64,000 nt of DNA from the NCBI RefSeq assembly GCF_025966695.1, contig NZ_JAOEIY010000003.1, forward strand, positions 461,011-525,010, in the 5' to 3' direction. Below, in pieces: positions 44,159-54,560 of this stretch. The stretch's first letter is position 1; every line of letters starts with the position of its first letter. The DNA is from Stutzerimonas sp. S1 (GTDB taxonomy: Bacteria > Pseudomonadota > Gammaproteobacteria > Pseudomonadales > Pseudomonadaceae). Made by a program: the position numbers and the translations under genes. The notes under the pieces are model-generated. The model worked only from the letters and a program-made list of their open reading frames with translations, was not told the origin of the DNA and searched no databases.

Positions 44159-45147
44159 CCCTGCGTGTTTTCCTGCAGGTGCTGGCTTCGCTGGCAATGC
44201 TGCTGGCGACAGCCTGGGGGGGCATGGCGCTGTGGTATCAGTTGCCGATGATGGCTGCGGGCAAGAGCGCGTCGATAGCCCTGTGGTGCATCCTCGCCTC
44301 GGCGCTGCTCATCGCGCTCTGGCGGCTTCGGCCCTGGATTGCGATTTGCGGCTACCTGTCGCTGTTCGCGCTGTTGCAGGTTTGGTGGAACTCCCTAGAG
44401 CCCTCGAACCATCGGGTCTGGACCGATGATCTGATGGGCATGACCCACGGACGTGCGGAGGGCAGTCAGGTAACCTTGCACAACGTGCGCAATTTCGACT
44501 GGCGCAGCGACGAGGACTATGACCCACGTTGGGAAACCCGCCGCTACGATCTGGATCAGCTGACGTCGGTCGATTTGGCGACCTCTTACTGGGGGATGCC
44601 GGCCATCGCTCACGTTCTGGTTTCGTTCGGCTTCGATGATGGCCAGTTCGTGGTATTCACGGTGGAAATCCGCAAAGAGCGTGGCGAAAGCTATTCGGAA
44701 ATTGGCGGCTTCTTCAAACAGTTCGAACTGAGCATCGTTGCCGCCGACGAGCGAGACGCGTTGCGGGTGCGCACCAACGTTCGCAACGAAGATGTCTATC
44801 TGTATCGGGTAAATATGTCCGAAGAGGCGATGCGGGCGCTCTTCCTGTCCTACATCCAGCAGACAAATCAGCTGCAGCAAGAACCTCGTTTCTACAACAC
44901 CATTACCGCCAACTGCACCACCATCGTCTTTGAGATGATGCGCCAGATCATCCGCGGGTTGCCGCTAGATTACAGGCTGCTGCTCACCGGCTATCTACCC
45001 GGATATGTCCAGGATGTAGGCGGTTTAGAGCAGAATCTTAAACTAGAGGAGTTGCGTCAGCAGGGACGAATCACCGAACGGGCTCGGCGGGCAGGTAACA
45101 ATATGGACTTTTCTCGGGTAATACGCGATGGTGTGCCCGGCTGGTAA
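44155..45147 (+). CDS. DUF4105 (Lnb N-terminal-like) membrane protein
   Basis: 330 residues. Three hydrophobic N-terminal segments are followed by a DUF4105 domain with HVLVSFGFDDGQFVVFTVEIRK and NTITANCTT, whose His and Cys suggest a papain-like hydrolase. It is coupled to the hydrolase upstream and is the last gene of the plus-strand array. The function is unknown; DUF4105 members often occur with cell-envelope lipases. Confidence 0.78.
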   Translation: MTLRVFLQVLASLAMLLATAWGGMALWYQLPMMAAGKSASIALWCILASALLIALWRLRPWIAICGYLSLFALLQVWWNSLEPSNHRVWTDDLMGMTHGRAEGSQVTLHNVRNFDWRSDEDYDPRWETRRYDLDQLTSVDLATSYWGMPAIAHVLVSFGFDDGQFVVFTVEIRKERGESYSEIGGFFKQFELSIVAADERDALRVRTNVRNEDVYLYRVNMSEEAMRALFLSYIQQTNQLQQEPRFYNTITANCTTIVFEMMRQIIRGLPLDYRLLLTGYLPGYVQDVGGLEQNLKLEELRQQGRITERARRAGNNMDFSRVIRDGVPGW

Positions 45148-45437
45148 GGGAAGGTCCAGTATTGATTTCGCACTAGAGCACAAACCTCTGTGCTAGTTCT
45201 GCCAGTGGCCGACGCAAGGAAAATGCCGGCTCCCCGCTGACGAGGCGAACTTCGGAATGGCTAAGTTTCATCGTTCTAGCACAATCATAGTCATGACGTG
45301 AACGTATTCGTCGCTGATATTCTGTGATGTTTGACGACGATCCGGGTCGCAGTCGATACCATGAGCGCGGTCTTGAGGAGTCGCTGTTTCGTCCGCGCAC
45401 AGGTAACGGCTGCAGAATTGAATGAGGATAGGACCGC

Positions 45438-46373
45438 TCAGTTTCTGCTTGAATGTCTCAGGTTCAACCTCCTCTGGATTCTAGTCCCGACGCAACCCTG
45501 CAGCATACCCACCGCATCGTCCAATCTGCCGATGCCGCTGAATCCTCCGAATTCAGCAAAGTCGGCTGCAGCGGCCAGTTTGGGCCCCATAGAACCGGCC
45601 GGCAGATCGAGCGCACGCCCTTCCTCCACGCTCAAACTCCTGATCGCCGCTGCGCTGTCCGTGCCGAAATCCCGATAGATCGCATCGACATCAGTCAGCA
45701 GCAATAGGGCATCGGCCTGGAGCTGTTGCGCCAGCAGGGCGCTGGCTGCGTCTTTGTCGATGACCGCCTCAACGCCGACGGTACTACCGTCTTCGTTGCG
45801 TAGTATCGGAATGCCCCCACCACCGCCGCAGATCACGACTACGCCTTGTTCCAACAGCAACTTGATCACCCGCATGTCAGGGATTTCAAGCGGCTTGGGA
45901 GAGGGCACCACTCTTCGCCATCTGTCGCCATCTTGAGCGATATGCCAACCGGCGGTTTTGGCCCGGGATTCGGCTTCGGCCCGTTCATACACGGGTCCTA
46001 TGAATTTGGTCGGGTTATCGAACGCTGGGTCATGCTGATCCACCACGACTTGTGTCAGCAACGTAGCTACTGGTCGGTCGTGATTCAGCGCATTCTCCAG
46101 CTCCTGTTCGATGACGTAGCCAATCATGCCTTCGGTTTCAGCCCCCAACATATCCAGAGGATAGGCCTCGTCCGGTTTGTAGGCAGCGCCCTGCAAAGCC
46201 AGAAGCCCCACCTGAGGGCCGTTGCCATGGGTAATGACCAGATCATGGCCAGCCCGTACGATGGCCGCTAGCCCCTGGGCGGCGATCCGCACATTGGATC
46301 GTTGGGTACGCGCGGTCAGAGGTTCGCCCCGCTTCAATAGGGCGTTGCCGCCCAGGGCTGCTACTACCAGCAT
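45438..46373 (-). CDS. arcC: carbamate kinase
   Basis: A 311-residue amino-acid kinase-fold enzyme that makes ATP from carbamoyl phosphate and ADP, the last step of the arginine deiminase pathway. The motifs ALGGNALL (start), THGNGPQVGLLALQ, VICGGGGGIPI, DKDAAS, DVDAIY and GSMGPK are all present. The open frame continues upstream into arcB, but the start at 46373, one base after the arcB stop, matches the family. Confidence 0.94.
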   Translation of the reverse strand: MLVVAALGGNALLKRGEPLTARTQRSNVRIAAQGLAAIVRAGHDLVITHGNGPQVGLLALQGAAYKPDEAYPLDMLGAETEGMIGYVIEQELENALNHDRPVATLLTQVVVDQHDPAFDNPTKFIGPVYERAEAESRAKTAGWHIAQDGDRWRRVVPSPKPLEIPDMRVIKLLLEQGVVVICGGGGGIPILRNEDGSTVGVEAVIDKDAASALLAQQLQADALLLLTDVDAIYRDFGTDSAAAIRSLSVEEGRALDLPAGSMGPKLAAAADFAEFGGFSGIGRLDDAVGMLQGCVGTRIQRRLNLRHSSRN

Positions 46374-46374
46374 G

Positions 46375-47376
46375 TCAGGCTCCCAGGGTGGCGACCAGCA
46401 CCGCCTTGATGGTGTGCATGCGGTTTTCCGCCTGATCAAAAACGATCGAGGCGGGGCTTTCGAAAACCTCGTCCGTGACTTCCATGGCGTCGATACCGAA
46501 TTTTTGCTGAATCTCCTTACCAATCGTCGTCTCGGTGTTGTGGAAGGCCGGCAGGCAGTGCATGAAGTGCGCCCGCGGATTGCCGGTTTTTTCCATAAGT
46601 GCGGTATTGACCTGATAAGGCAGCAACAGCTTGATCCGCTCGGCCCATTTTTCCTCGGGCTCGCCCATCGACACCCAAACATCGGTATAGACGAAATCCA
46701 CACCGGCGACCGCGCTATCGATATCCTCTGTGATCATGATCCGGGCGCCGGTGGTGCTGGCAATTCGCTGTGCTTCCTGCTGGATATTAGTATGCGGCCA
46801 GCAGACCTTTGGAGCACACAGACGAACGTCCATGCCCATTTTGGCGCCGCCGATCAGCAGGCTGTCCCCTATATTGTTGGCGGCATCGCCAATAAAAACA
46901 TAGGATATGTCACGCAATGGTTTTTCCACATGCTCCTGCATGGTCAGAAAGTCAGCCAGTATCTGCGTTGGGTGGAATTCATCCGTCAAGCCGTTGTAGA
47001 CCGGCACACCAGCATGCTCGGCTAACTCCTCAACCACGGTCTGGCCGAAGCCCCGGTATTCGATGGCATCATAGACGCGCCCCAACACCCGGGCGGTATC
47101 CTTGACCGATTCCTTGTGGCCAATATGAGTGCCAGTCGGCCCCAGATAGGTGACTTTGGCGCCCTGATCAAAGGCCGCCACCTCGAAACCTACCCGCGTG
47201 CGGGTGGAGTCTTTCTCGAAGATCAGGGCGATTTCCTTGCCACACAACTGTGGCACTTCGGTACCAGCATATTTGGCTGCTTTCAGGTCGGCTGCCAGTT
47301 TCAGCAGGAAACCGATTTCGCGCGGGCTGAAATCCCGCAGCGTGAGAAAGTGTCGGCTTTTCAGATTGAAGGCCAT
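46375..47376 (-). CDS. arcB: ornithine carbamoyltransferase, catabolic
   Basis: A 333-residue transcarbamylase that splits citrulline with phosphate into ornithine and carbamoyl phosphate. The carbamoyl-phosphate site STRTR is at residues 57-61; HPTQ and HCLPA are intact. The start at 47376 is supported by GAGGAG six bases upstream. It sits between arcA (17-bp gap) and arcC (1-bp gap), which points to the catabolic form. Confidence 0.95.
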   Translation of the reverse strand: MAFNLKSRHFLTLRDFSPREIGFLLKLAADLKAAKYAGTEVPQLCGKEIALIFEKDSTRTRVGFEVAAFDQGAKVTYLGPTGTHIGHKESVKDTARVLGRVYDAIEYRGFGQTVVEELAEHAGVPVYNGLTDEFHPTQILADFLTMQEHVEKPLRDISYVFIGDAANNIGDSLLIGGAKMGMDVRLCAPKVCWPHTNIQQEAQRIASTTGARIMITEDIDSAVAGVDFVYTDVWVSMGEPEEKWAERIKLLLPYQVNTALMEKTGNPRAHFMHCLPAFHNTETTIGKEIQQKFGIDAMEVTDEVFESPASIVFDQAENRMHTIKAVLVATLGA

Positions 47377-47393
47377 TGCATGCTCCTCGAGTG

Positions 47394-48623
47394 TCAGATG
47401 GCGTCGCGTATGGTCGGGCAGCTCATGCAACGTCCACCGCCGCGGCCTCGGCCCAGCTCTGCGCCGGGAACTTTCAGGACTTCGATTCCGGCCGCTTCCA
47501 GAGCGGCGTTAGTGTCGTCATTGCGGTCATAGCCAATGACCACGCCCGGACTCAAGGCCAGAACGTTGTTACCATCATTCCATTGCTCGCGTTCACGCTC
47601 GGCGGGCGTATCGCCTCCGGTGGGGATCACGGTCAGGGATTCATAGCCGAGCACGTCGGCGACCACGTCGAACATCGGGCGAGGATCCTGACTGAACGTC
47701 AGGTGCTTGCCGCTCGTACCGGGACGCAAGTCATAACAAACCATTTGATCGGCGACTTCCTTGAAGGCGGTAACAACATTGCCGCCGCAGAAGGTGAACA
47801 CCGTATCCAGGTGCATGGACGCTCGGCTTTTGGGGATATGGCAGGCCACCACGCGATTGACCGTGCCGCGTTCAAACAGTGCATTGGCCATTTGCCCGAT
47901 CGCCTGGGGTGATGAGCGCTCGCCCATGCCGACCAGCACGGTGCCATTGCCGACCGGCATGATGTCGCCGCCCTCCAGGGTGGCCAGCGCATGATCCTTG
48001 AGCGGATCCCCCCAGAGCACCTCGACCTTGCCAGAAAATTTTGGATGAAACCGGTAGATTGCCGCCGTCAGCAGCGTTTCGGGTTTACGTGCGGCCCAGT
48101 ACATGGGGTTCAGGGTGACGCCACCGTAGATCCAGGCGCTGTTGTCGCGGGTAAAGAGGAAGTTCGGCAGGGGCGGCAGGACAAAGCCATAAGGCCCCAA
48201 GTGGTTGCCGAACAGACCGCTCGGATCGAACGGCAGATCGTTCACTTGCAAGCCACCGATCAAGAATTCGGCCAGGGTGTGTCCCGGTAGTTCTTCCATC
48301 CAGGCCCGCAAGTCAGAGACCATACCGACACCAATATGATTCCAGCTGATCCGGTGGTCAAGAATCCAGCTTCGCGCTTCGGCGATGTCGAGGATTTCGG
48401 CCAGCAGTTGATTGACGTCCAGCACCTCCACCCCTCGGGCACGCATCAGGTTCGCGAATACATCGTGATCCTTTTGCGCCTGCTTGACCCAGAACACATC
48501 ATCAAACAACAGGGCGTCGCAATTGCTGGGCGTTAGCCTGCGATGGGCAAGGCCGGGTCGACAAACGATGACTTGCCGCAGAATACCTGTCTCGGAGTGA
48601 ACACCAAGAGCATGTTCAGACAT
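47394..48623 (-). CDS. arcA: arginine deiminase
   Basis: A 409-residue enzyme that hydrolyses arginine to citrulline and ammonia. The nucleophile Cys399 stands in GGGRCMSCP at the C-terminus. The [24 protein letters not shown] and [20 protein letters not shown] segments are typical. The start at 48623 is preferred because of GAGGTG upstream. Confidence 0.95.
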   Translation of the reverse strand: MSEHALGVHSETGILRQVIVCRPGLAHRRLTPSNCDALLFDDVFWVKQAQKDHDVFANLMRARGVEVLDVNQLLAEILDIAEARSWILDHRISWNHIGVGMVSDLRAWMEELPGHTLAEFLIGGLQVNDLPFDPSGLFGNHLGPYGFVLPPLPNFLFTRDNSAWIYGGVTLNPMYWAARKPETLLTAAIYRFHPKFSGKVEVLWGDPLKDHALATLEGGDIMPVGNGTVLVGMGERSSPQAIGQMANALFERGTVNRVVACHIPKSRASMHLDTVFTFCGGNVVTAFKEVADQMVCYDLRPGTSGKHLTFSQDPRPMFDVVADVLGYESLTVIPTGGDTPAEREREQWNDGNNVLALSPGVVIGYDRNDDTNAALEAAGIEVLKVPGAELGRGRGGGRCMSCPTIRDAI

Positions 48624-48646
48624 GTGCCACCTCATTTATCAGGGAA

Positions 48647-50092
48647 TTACAGGAAGACACCGATGCTGATCACCAAGGTGATGAACACGGTCAGGATCGC
48701 CAGCAAGGGCCAGATGAATACGAGCCAGCGGTCATAGGAGACCCGACCTATGGCCAGGCCGCCGATCACCACCGCGAAGGTCGGGTTGATTAGATTCACC
48801 AGGCCGTTGGCTGATTGATAAGCCGTCACCACCAGGTCGCGGCTGACATTGGCAAAGTCCGCCAGGGGGGCAAGAATGGGCATCGACAGTACGGCAAGAC
48901 CGGATGACGAAGGCACGAGGAAGCTCATGCCTGTCTCGATCCAGAACATCAGGTTGATGAAGCCCAGTTCCGACATGTCGGCCAGGCGCAATTCAGCGCT
49001 GTGCAGAATCGTGTCGGCAATCATGCCCTGCTCCATGATGACAACGATGCCTCGCGCCAGACCAACGACCAGAGCCACCCCAAGCAGATCGCGGGCACCG
49101 TCTACGAAGCTGCCGGTCAGCTTTTTCTCGCCTAGGCGGGCGACAAGGCCAGCGACGATCGCAGCACCTAGGAACAGTGCGCCCATCTTGTCCATCCACC
49201 AGCCCTGGGAGGAAACACCCCAGATCATGACCACAAAGGTCAGTGCAAAGATAGACAGGACCAGTTTCTGGGTCAGGCTCAGCTTGACGTCGTCTAAATC
49301 GTCATGCCCCTGTAGAAAAATTTTGCGGTGGGCATCGCGCTGTTTGGCTACCACGGAGCGCGAAGGGTCGGCCTTGACTCGTTTGGCATAGCGCATCACG
49401 TAGGCGGCACAGATCACCAGCCCACCTACCAGCAGCACTAGACGCAGCAGCATGCCGTCCGTAAAGGGAATGCTCGCCGCATTGGAGGCGATGACGGTGG
49501 CGAATGGATTGATGGTCGAGCCCAGCACGCCGACTCCGGCGCCGATCAGAATCACCGCTACCCCGGTCACCGCATCGTAGCCGGCGGCAATGACGATCGG
49601 AATCAGAATGCCGTAGAACGCAAGGGTTTCCTCGGCCATGCCGTAAGTCGTGCCGCCAAGCGCGAACAGCGTCATCAGGATCGGAATCATCCATATCTCT
49701 CGGCCTTCCAGATGTTGCATGACGCTGCGTATACCGGTGTCGATCGCACCGGTGGCATTTATCACCCCGAGAAAGCCGCCCAGAAACAGCACGAACAGCG
49801 CCACGTCGATGGCGTTGGCGACATAGCTTTCTGGATCATAAAAACCCGCAATGGGAGCCAGCATGACGTCCATAAAGCCCTGGGGGATGGGCTCGACCAC
49901 TTGGTAAGTACCTGGCACAGCCACTTCACGACCGACCTCTTCATTCATCACCCGCTCATACTTTCCGGCGGGAATAACCCAGCTCAGCGCAGCAACTAGA
50001 ACGATCAGTAGCAGCAGGATGGTATAGGCCGTTGGAAAGCGGCTTGTCAGATCCTCTTCCGGGTTTTGCGCGGTAGTGTTTTCTTCAGCCAT
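48647..50092 (-). CDS. YfcC-family transporter, probable arginine/ornithine exchanger
   Basis: 481 residues with about 12 transmembrane segments. FPTAYTILLLLIVLVAALSWVIPAGKY at the start and the repeated GGTTYGMAEET and GSTINPFATVIASNAA motifs are characteristic of YfcC proteins. The classical Pseudomonas ArcD belongs to a different superfamily (APC). Its place as first gene of the arcABC operon suggests the same job, exchange of arginine for ornithine, by an unrelated protein. AAGGAGAG precedes the ATG. Confidence 0.85.
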   Translation of the reverse strand: MAEENTTAQNPEEDLTSRFPTAYTILLLLIVLVAALSWVIPAGKYERVMNEEVGREVAVPGTYQVVEPIPQGFMDVMLAPIAGFYDPESYVANAIDVALFVLFLGGFLGVINATGAIDTGIRSVMQHLEGREIWMIPILMTLFALGGTTYGMAEETLAFYGILIPIVIAAGYDAVTGVAVILIGAGVGVLGSTINPFATVIASNAASIPFTDGMLLRLVLLVGGLVICAAYVMRYAKRVKADPSRSVVAKQRDAHRKIFLQGHDDLDDVKLSLTQKLVLSIFALTFVVMIWGVSSQGWWMDKMGALFLGAAIVAGLVARLGEKKLTGSFVDGARDLLGVALVVGLARGIVVIMEQGMIADTILHSAELRLADMSELGFINLMFWIETGMSFLVPSSSGLAVLSMPILAPLADFANVSRDLVVTAYQSANGLVNLINPTFAVVIGGLAIGRVSYDRWLVFIWPLLAILTVFITLVISIGVFL

Positions 50093-50197
50093 GGTGGCTC
50101 TCCTTCTCTGTGGCCTCACTGAAGACTGCGATAGCGCAGCTAGTGGTGCCGGTAGATTGGCAGTGATCCTTCGATCAACGGTAGCGGGGCAATAAAA

Positions 50198-50212
50198 AAC
50201 CGTCCAGTCGTT
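50198..50212 (-). promoter_or_regulatory. second copy of the efflux TetR operator-like palindrome
   Basis: On the minus strand it reads AACGACTGGACGGTT, 13 of 15 identical to AACGACCAGACGGTT at 57602, with the same A/T-rich flanks. It lies about 106 bp upstream of the arc transporter start. Confidence 0.55.
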
Positions 50213-50243
50213 TGTTTTTGTGAGCGATTTAAATGCGTTGGAG

Positions 50244-50257
50244 TTGATTAAGATCTA
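50244..50257. promoter_or_regulatory. Anr/FNR-like box upstream of the arc operon
   Basis: TTGAT TAAG ATCTA, nine of ten conserved positions of TTGAT-N4-ATCAA. It is centred about 160 bp before the first arc gene. The arginine deiminase operon of Pseudomonas is known to be activated by Anr at low oxygen. Confidence 0.6.
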
Positions 50258-50653
50258 TCTATTGAGCAACAAATGCGGGAGTAGCATTCCTTTATGCATC
50301 CCCAGCTTTACTGTGAGCATTGGGGCGCCTAGCCAATGGCGATTGATAGCAGAGGTGAGGACAACCGCACCATCGCCGTCGGCGTGCCTAGCTCTCCGCC
50401 AGAGGTACTAAGGGGAGAGGTGTATACCGTTGACTGAGGTGACCGCATCGGTTTGAATTCAGCGGCAAGGGCTGGAGGGTTAACCTGGAAGGTCGACGTT
50501 TTTCGGAACTGGATCTGGAGCGCACACGACAGCGTTATTGAATGCCCCGCAGAAACTGGCGAGCCAAGTTCTGATCGGGGCGATCAGATCCTATCAGTCA
50601 ACACTTGCTTCGCACGATACGAGCATTTGTTTACGAGTACACGCGGCAGCCAG

Positions 50654-51784
50654 TCACGCCATCTGGCCGATGGTTTTGCGAAAGCGTGCCAACGACAGGA
50701 AAAACAGCACCGTGCCGATCAGGGCCAGCGCTAGGAACGGCTGCCATACCGTCTCCAGGCCCGCACCCCGGTAGAGAATGGCCTGGCTCAATTCCACGAA
50801 ATGGGTGGTGGGCGCGATCAGCATGATGTTCTGCACGATCTCGGGCATGCTTTCGCGCGGCGTGGTGCCACCCGAGAGCATCTGCAGCGGCATGATCGTG
50901 AGCATCATCAACATGCCGAACTGCGGCATATTGCGCGCCAGCGTGGCGATGAAAATGCCCATCGAGGTGGTGGTGAACAGGCTGAGGGCCGCGCCGGCGA
51001 AGAACAACGCAATCGAGCCCTCGATGGGCACGCCCAGGATGCCGCGCACCATGAGATTCAGGGACAGGAAGGAGGCGATCAGCACGACCAGGGCCATCGA
51101 CCAGACCTTGGAGAGCATGATCTGCGCAGGGGTAACCGGCATCACTAGCAGGTGCTCGATGGTGCCGTGCTCGCGCTCCCGGATGAGCGCCGCGCCAGTC
51201 AGGATAATAGACAGCAGCGTGATGTGGTTGATGATCTGCACCACGGAGCCGAACCAGGCCTTGTCCAGCGCGGGGTTGAAGCGCGCGCGCATCGCCAGAT
51301 CCACGGGGGGCGCGTCGGTTCCACGATAACGCTTGACGAACTCGTTGACTTCACCCGTGAAGATCTGTTGAACGTAGCCACTGCCGGTGAACGCCTGGCT
51401 CATGCGGGTGGCGTCGACATTGAGCTGCACGGCGGGCGAACGCCGCGCCAGCACGTCGCGCTGGAAGTTGGGCGGAATGACCAGGGCGAACGTGTACTGC
51501 CCGGCATCCATGCCCGGGTCCACGTCCCCATAGTCGATCATGGCCGGCTGGGTGAACTGCGGCGGGTAGAATGCCGAGGCAATCCGCTGAGACAGCGCCG
51601 AATTATCCTCGTCGACGATGGCGATGGGCGCGTTGTGCAGCGTCTCCGGCATGGATGTGGCAGAGGTGTAGACCGACGCCGTGAACACATAGAGGATGAG
51701 CACGAGCATCATCGGATCGCGCCACAGACTCCACAGCTCCTTGACACCGAGGTCGTAGATATTGGCCAGGTTTCTTCTGCTCAT
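50654..51784 (-). CDS. yhhJ: ABC-2 type permease (YhhJ-like)
   Basis: A 376-residue inner-membrane permease with one N-terminal helix, a periplasmic domain of about 150 residues and five to six C-terminal helices, including the ABC-2 signature LIREREHGTIEHLLVMPVTPAQIM. It pairs with the ATPase/permease fusion upstream (one-base gap), as in the E. coli yhiI-rbbA-yhhJ cluster. It is the last gene of this minus-strand operon. Confidence 0.87.
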   Translation of the reverse strand: MSRRNLANIYDLGVKELWSLWRDPMMLVLILYVFTASVYTSATSMPETLHNAPIAIVDEDNSALSQRIASAFYPPQFTQPAMIDYGDVDPGMDAGQYTFALVIPPNFQRDVLARRSPAVQLNVDATRMSQAFTGSGYVQQIFTGEVNEFVKRYRGTDAPPVDLAMRARFNPALDKAWFGSVVQIINHITLLSIILTGAALIREREHGTIEHLLVMPVTPAQIMLSKVWSMALVVLIASFLSLNLMVRGILGVPIEGSIALFFAGAALSLFTTTSMGIFIATLARNMPQFGMLMMLTIMPLQMLSGGTTPRESMPEIVQNIMLIAPTTHFVELSQAILYRGAGLETVWQPFLALALIGTVLFFLSLARFRKTIGQMA

Positions 51785-51785
51785 C

Positions 51786-54557
51786 TCAGCGCTCCTGCTT
51801 CTTGAGTAGCAAAACGGCTGCGCCCAGAATGACCGGGACCGACAAAAGCATCGACCACAGCGGCCCCGTCAGATCGGCCAGGCCGAGCGCTTTGCTGAAA
51901 ACGCCGCGGCTGATGGAGATCATGTGCGTGGCGGGATAGATCTGCCCAATGAACTTGCTGGAGCCCTCGAGCGAGGACACCGGATCGATCAGACCGGCAA
52001 ACTGGGTGGCCGGTATAAGCGTGCCGATCATGGCAAAGAACATGGATGCGATCTGGCTGCGAGTGACGGCCGAGGCCAGCAGCCCCATGCCGGTCGCGGC
52101 GAAGGAGAAGATCAGCGCGGCCAGCGCGAGAGTGAAGAAGCTGCCCGTGACTGGCACGCCAAAGATGGTGACCGCGAGCAGCGTCATCAGTAGGAAGTTC
52201 ACCATCGCCAGGCCGACATAGGGTAGTTGCTTGCCAAGCAGAAACTCGAGACGCGTGACCGGCGTCACGTACAGATTGGTGATCGAGCCCGTCTCCTTCT
52301 CGCGCACCACCGCCAGCGCAGTCAGCATCGCCGGCAACATGAGCAGTAGCAGAGGGATTACCGCCGGCACCATAGCCGGCAGGCTCTTGACATCGGGGTT
52401 GTAGCGAAAGCGTGTCTCGACGCTCGCATTACTGGCTGCACTGGCGCCGCCGCGTTCGCTAGCCTGAGCTAGCAGCCAGTGCTGGTGCATGCCCTGGACG
52501 TAGCCTTGGACGGTCTCCGCGCGTTGCGGCATAGCGCCGTCGATCCAGGCGCCTATCTGTACGTTCTGGCCCCGCAACACATCGCGGCTGAAGCCAGGGG
52601 GGATTTCGATGGCCAGCGACAGCTCCCCGCTGCGCATACGCCGGTCGAGGTCCTCGTAGTCGACGATCGGTGCGTGCTCGGTGAAGTAGCGCGAGCCGGC
52701 GAGGTTCAGCGTGTAGCTTTGGCTTAGGGTGGTCTGGTCGCGATCGAGTACCGCATAGCTCAGGTCCTCTACGTCCATGGTGATGCCGAAGCCAATCACA
52801 AACATCAGCAGCAGTGAGCCGCCCAACGCCAGTGTGGCACGTACAGGGTCCCGCTGCAGTTCGAGCGTCTCACGCCACAGATAGCTAAACATGCGCTGCA
52901 GACTGAAACCGCCGGCGCCGTTCCCGCCGTGCTCAGCAGGCGCCGCAGAGGGTTGATTCTCGTGATTAGCGGCCTCCGGCCGGCTGAGCGGGGTGACTGG
53001 GCCGCCGCCCTCGGCTTCGAGGAGGTAGCCGATGAAGGCCTCTTCAAGGGATTTGGCGCCGCGCTTCTCGACCAGTCTTGCGGGCACGTCGCTGTCCAGC
53101 ACCTTACCCGCATGCATCATCGACATGCGGTCGCAGCGTTCGGCCTCGTTCATGAAGTGTGTGGAAATGAAGACCGTTACCCGGTCGCGCCGCGACAGCT
53201 CGATAAGCAGCCGCCAGAACGCATCGCGCGCCACCGGATCGACGCCGGAGGTCGGTTCATCCAAGATCAGCAGCTCGGGCTTGTGCACCATGGCAACGGC
53301 CAGCGATAAACGCTGCCGTATGCCCAAAGGCAGGCTGGCCGGCAGGCTGTCGAGGACGTCCACCAGCCCGAAGCGCTCCACCATCTCATCCACGCGGCCG
53401 GGAATGTCCTTCGGGGGCACGCTGAAGAGCTTGGCGTGCAATTCCAGGTTTTGCCGTACCGTGATTTCGCTATAGAGCGAGAACGCTTGCGACATGTAGC
53501 CGACGCGGCGACGGGTGTCCAGATCATGCGGATCGACTTCGTGACCGAACAGCCAGGCCCGACCCGCGCTCGCCGGCAGCAGGCCGGTGAGCATCTTCAT
53601 GGTGGTGGACTTGCCACAACCGTTGGAGCCGAGGAAGCCGAAGATTTCGCCGCACCGGATGCGAAAGGAGACGCTATCGACGGCGATGAAGTCGCCAAAG
53701 CGCATGGTCAGCTCCTCGGCTTCGATGGCGATATCGTCCGCGCCGTCATCCGGCAAAGGGGGAATGACTACCGCTTGGTGTCCGCGCTTTTTCTCTTCCG
53801 GGAGCAGGCGGATGAATGCCTCTTCCAGGTTCAGGCTGCTTGTTCTTTCGAGCAACTCCTGCGGTGTGCCGGTGGCGAGGACATTGCCGTCGTCGATGGC
53901 CGCCAGCCAGTCGAAGCGCTGGGCCTCATCCATGTAGGCGGTGGCCACAATCACGCTCATGCCGGGACGATCAGCGCGGATCCGGTCAATTAGATCCCAG
54001 AACTGCGCGCGCGCCAGCGGGTCCACGCCGGTCGTCGGCTCATCGAGAATCAGGAAGTCCGGGTCGTGAATCAGCGCGCAGCACAGGCCGAGTTTTTGCT
54101 TCATGCCCCCTGAGAGCTTGCCTGCCGGGCGCGACAGGAATTTGAACAGGCCGGTGGCCTGGGTCAGCTCATTGATGCGCTGGCGGCGCTCTGCGGCACC
54201 ATGACCGAACAGGCGCGCAAAGAATTGCAGATTTTCCTCGACCGAGAGCGTCGGATACAGGTTCTTGCCCAGTCCCTGCGGCATGTAGGCGATGCGAGGG
54301 CACACTTGCTTGCGATGGGCCTTGCTGGCCATGTCGCCACCCAGTACCTCGACCGTGCCCTTCTGGATGATACGTACGCCAGCCAGCAATGAGAGCAGAC
54401 TGGATTTACCGACGCCGTCGGGGCCGATCAGGCCAACCATCCTCCCGGCGGGAATGTCCAGATCGATGCCATCCAGGGCGATGACATCGCCGTAACGCAA
54501 GCGCACCTGACGGACGCTTGCAACGGTCGTGAGCTGCGCGCTCCCACTGTGGCTCAT
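51786..54557 (-). CDS. rbbA: RbbA-type fusion of two ABC ATPases and an ABC-2 permease
   Basis: 923 residues. ATPase 1 has Walker [10 protein letters not shown] (about 44-52), signature LSGGMKQ and Walker [11 protein letters not shown]. ATPase 2 has Walker [10 protein letters not shown] (about 310-318), a degenerate signature LPLGIRQ and Walker [12 protein letters not shown] six-helix ABC-2 membrane domain fills the last 370 residues. It is named after E. coli RbbA, which was linked to ribosomes, but the context with HlyD and TolC-type genes argues for an exporter. Confidence 0.87.
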   Translation of the reverse strand: MSHSGSAQLTTVASVRQVRLRYGDVIALDGIDLDIPAGRMVGLIGPDGVGKSSLLSLLAGVRIIQKGTVEVLGGDMASKAHRKQVCPRIAYMPQGLGKNLYPTLSVEENLQFFARLFGHGAAERRQRINELTQATGLFKFLSRPAGKLSGGMKQKLGLCCALIHDPDFLILDEPTTGVDPLARAQFWDLIDRIRADRPGMSVIVATAYMDEAQRFDWLAAIDDGNVLATGTPQELLERTSSLNLEEAFIRLLPEEKKRGHQAVVIPPLPDDGADDIAIEAEELTMRFGDFIAVDSVSFRIRCGEIFGFLGSNGCGKSTTMKMLTGLLPASAGRAWLFGHEVDPHDLDTRRRVGYMSQAFSLYSEITVRQNLELHAKLFSVPPKDIPGRVDEMVERFGLVDVLDSLPASLPLGIRQRLSLAVAMVHKPELLILDEPTSGVDPVARDAFWRLLIELSRRDRVTVFISTHFMNEAERCDRMSMMHAGKVLDSDVPARLVEKRGAKSLEEAFIGYLLEAEGGGPVTPLSRPEAANHENQPSAAPAEHGGNGAGGFSLQRMFSYLWRETLELQRDPVRATLALGGSLLLMFVIGFGITMDVEDLSYAVLDRDQTTLSQSYTLNLAGSRYFTEHAPIVDYEDLDRRMRSGELSLAIEIPPGFSRDVLRGQNVQIGAWIDGAMPQRAETVQGYVQGMHQHWLLAQASERGGASAASNASVETRFRYNPDVKSLPAMVPAVIPLLLLMLPAMLTALAVVREKETGSITNLYVTPVTRLEFLLGKQLPYVGLAMVNFLLMTLLAVTIFGVPVTGSFFTLALAALIFSFAATGMGLLASAVTRSQIASMFFAMIGTLIPATQFAGLIDPVSSLEGSSKFIGQIYPATHMISISRGVFSKALGLADLTGPLWSMLLSVPVILGAAVLLLKKQER

Positions 54558-54560
54558 ACC

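Larger units (their letters stand above)
50093..50653. other. arc operon promoter region and gap before the ABC exporter genes
   Basis: Contains the operator-like palindrome at 50198 and the FNR-like box at 50244. I see no gene in 50260-50653. Confidence 0.5.

Noticed and set aside
45438..46703. Apparent arcB-arcC read-through protein of 421 residues
   Set aside because: The first 110 residues are arcB sequence in another frame; the carbamate kinase family begins at the ATG at 46373.
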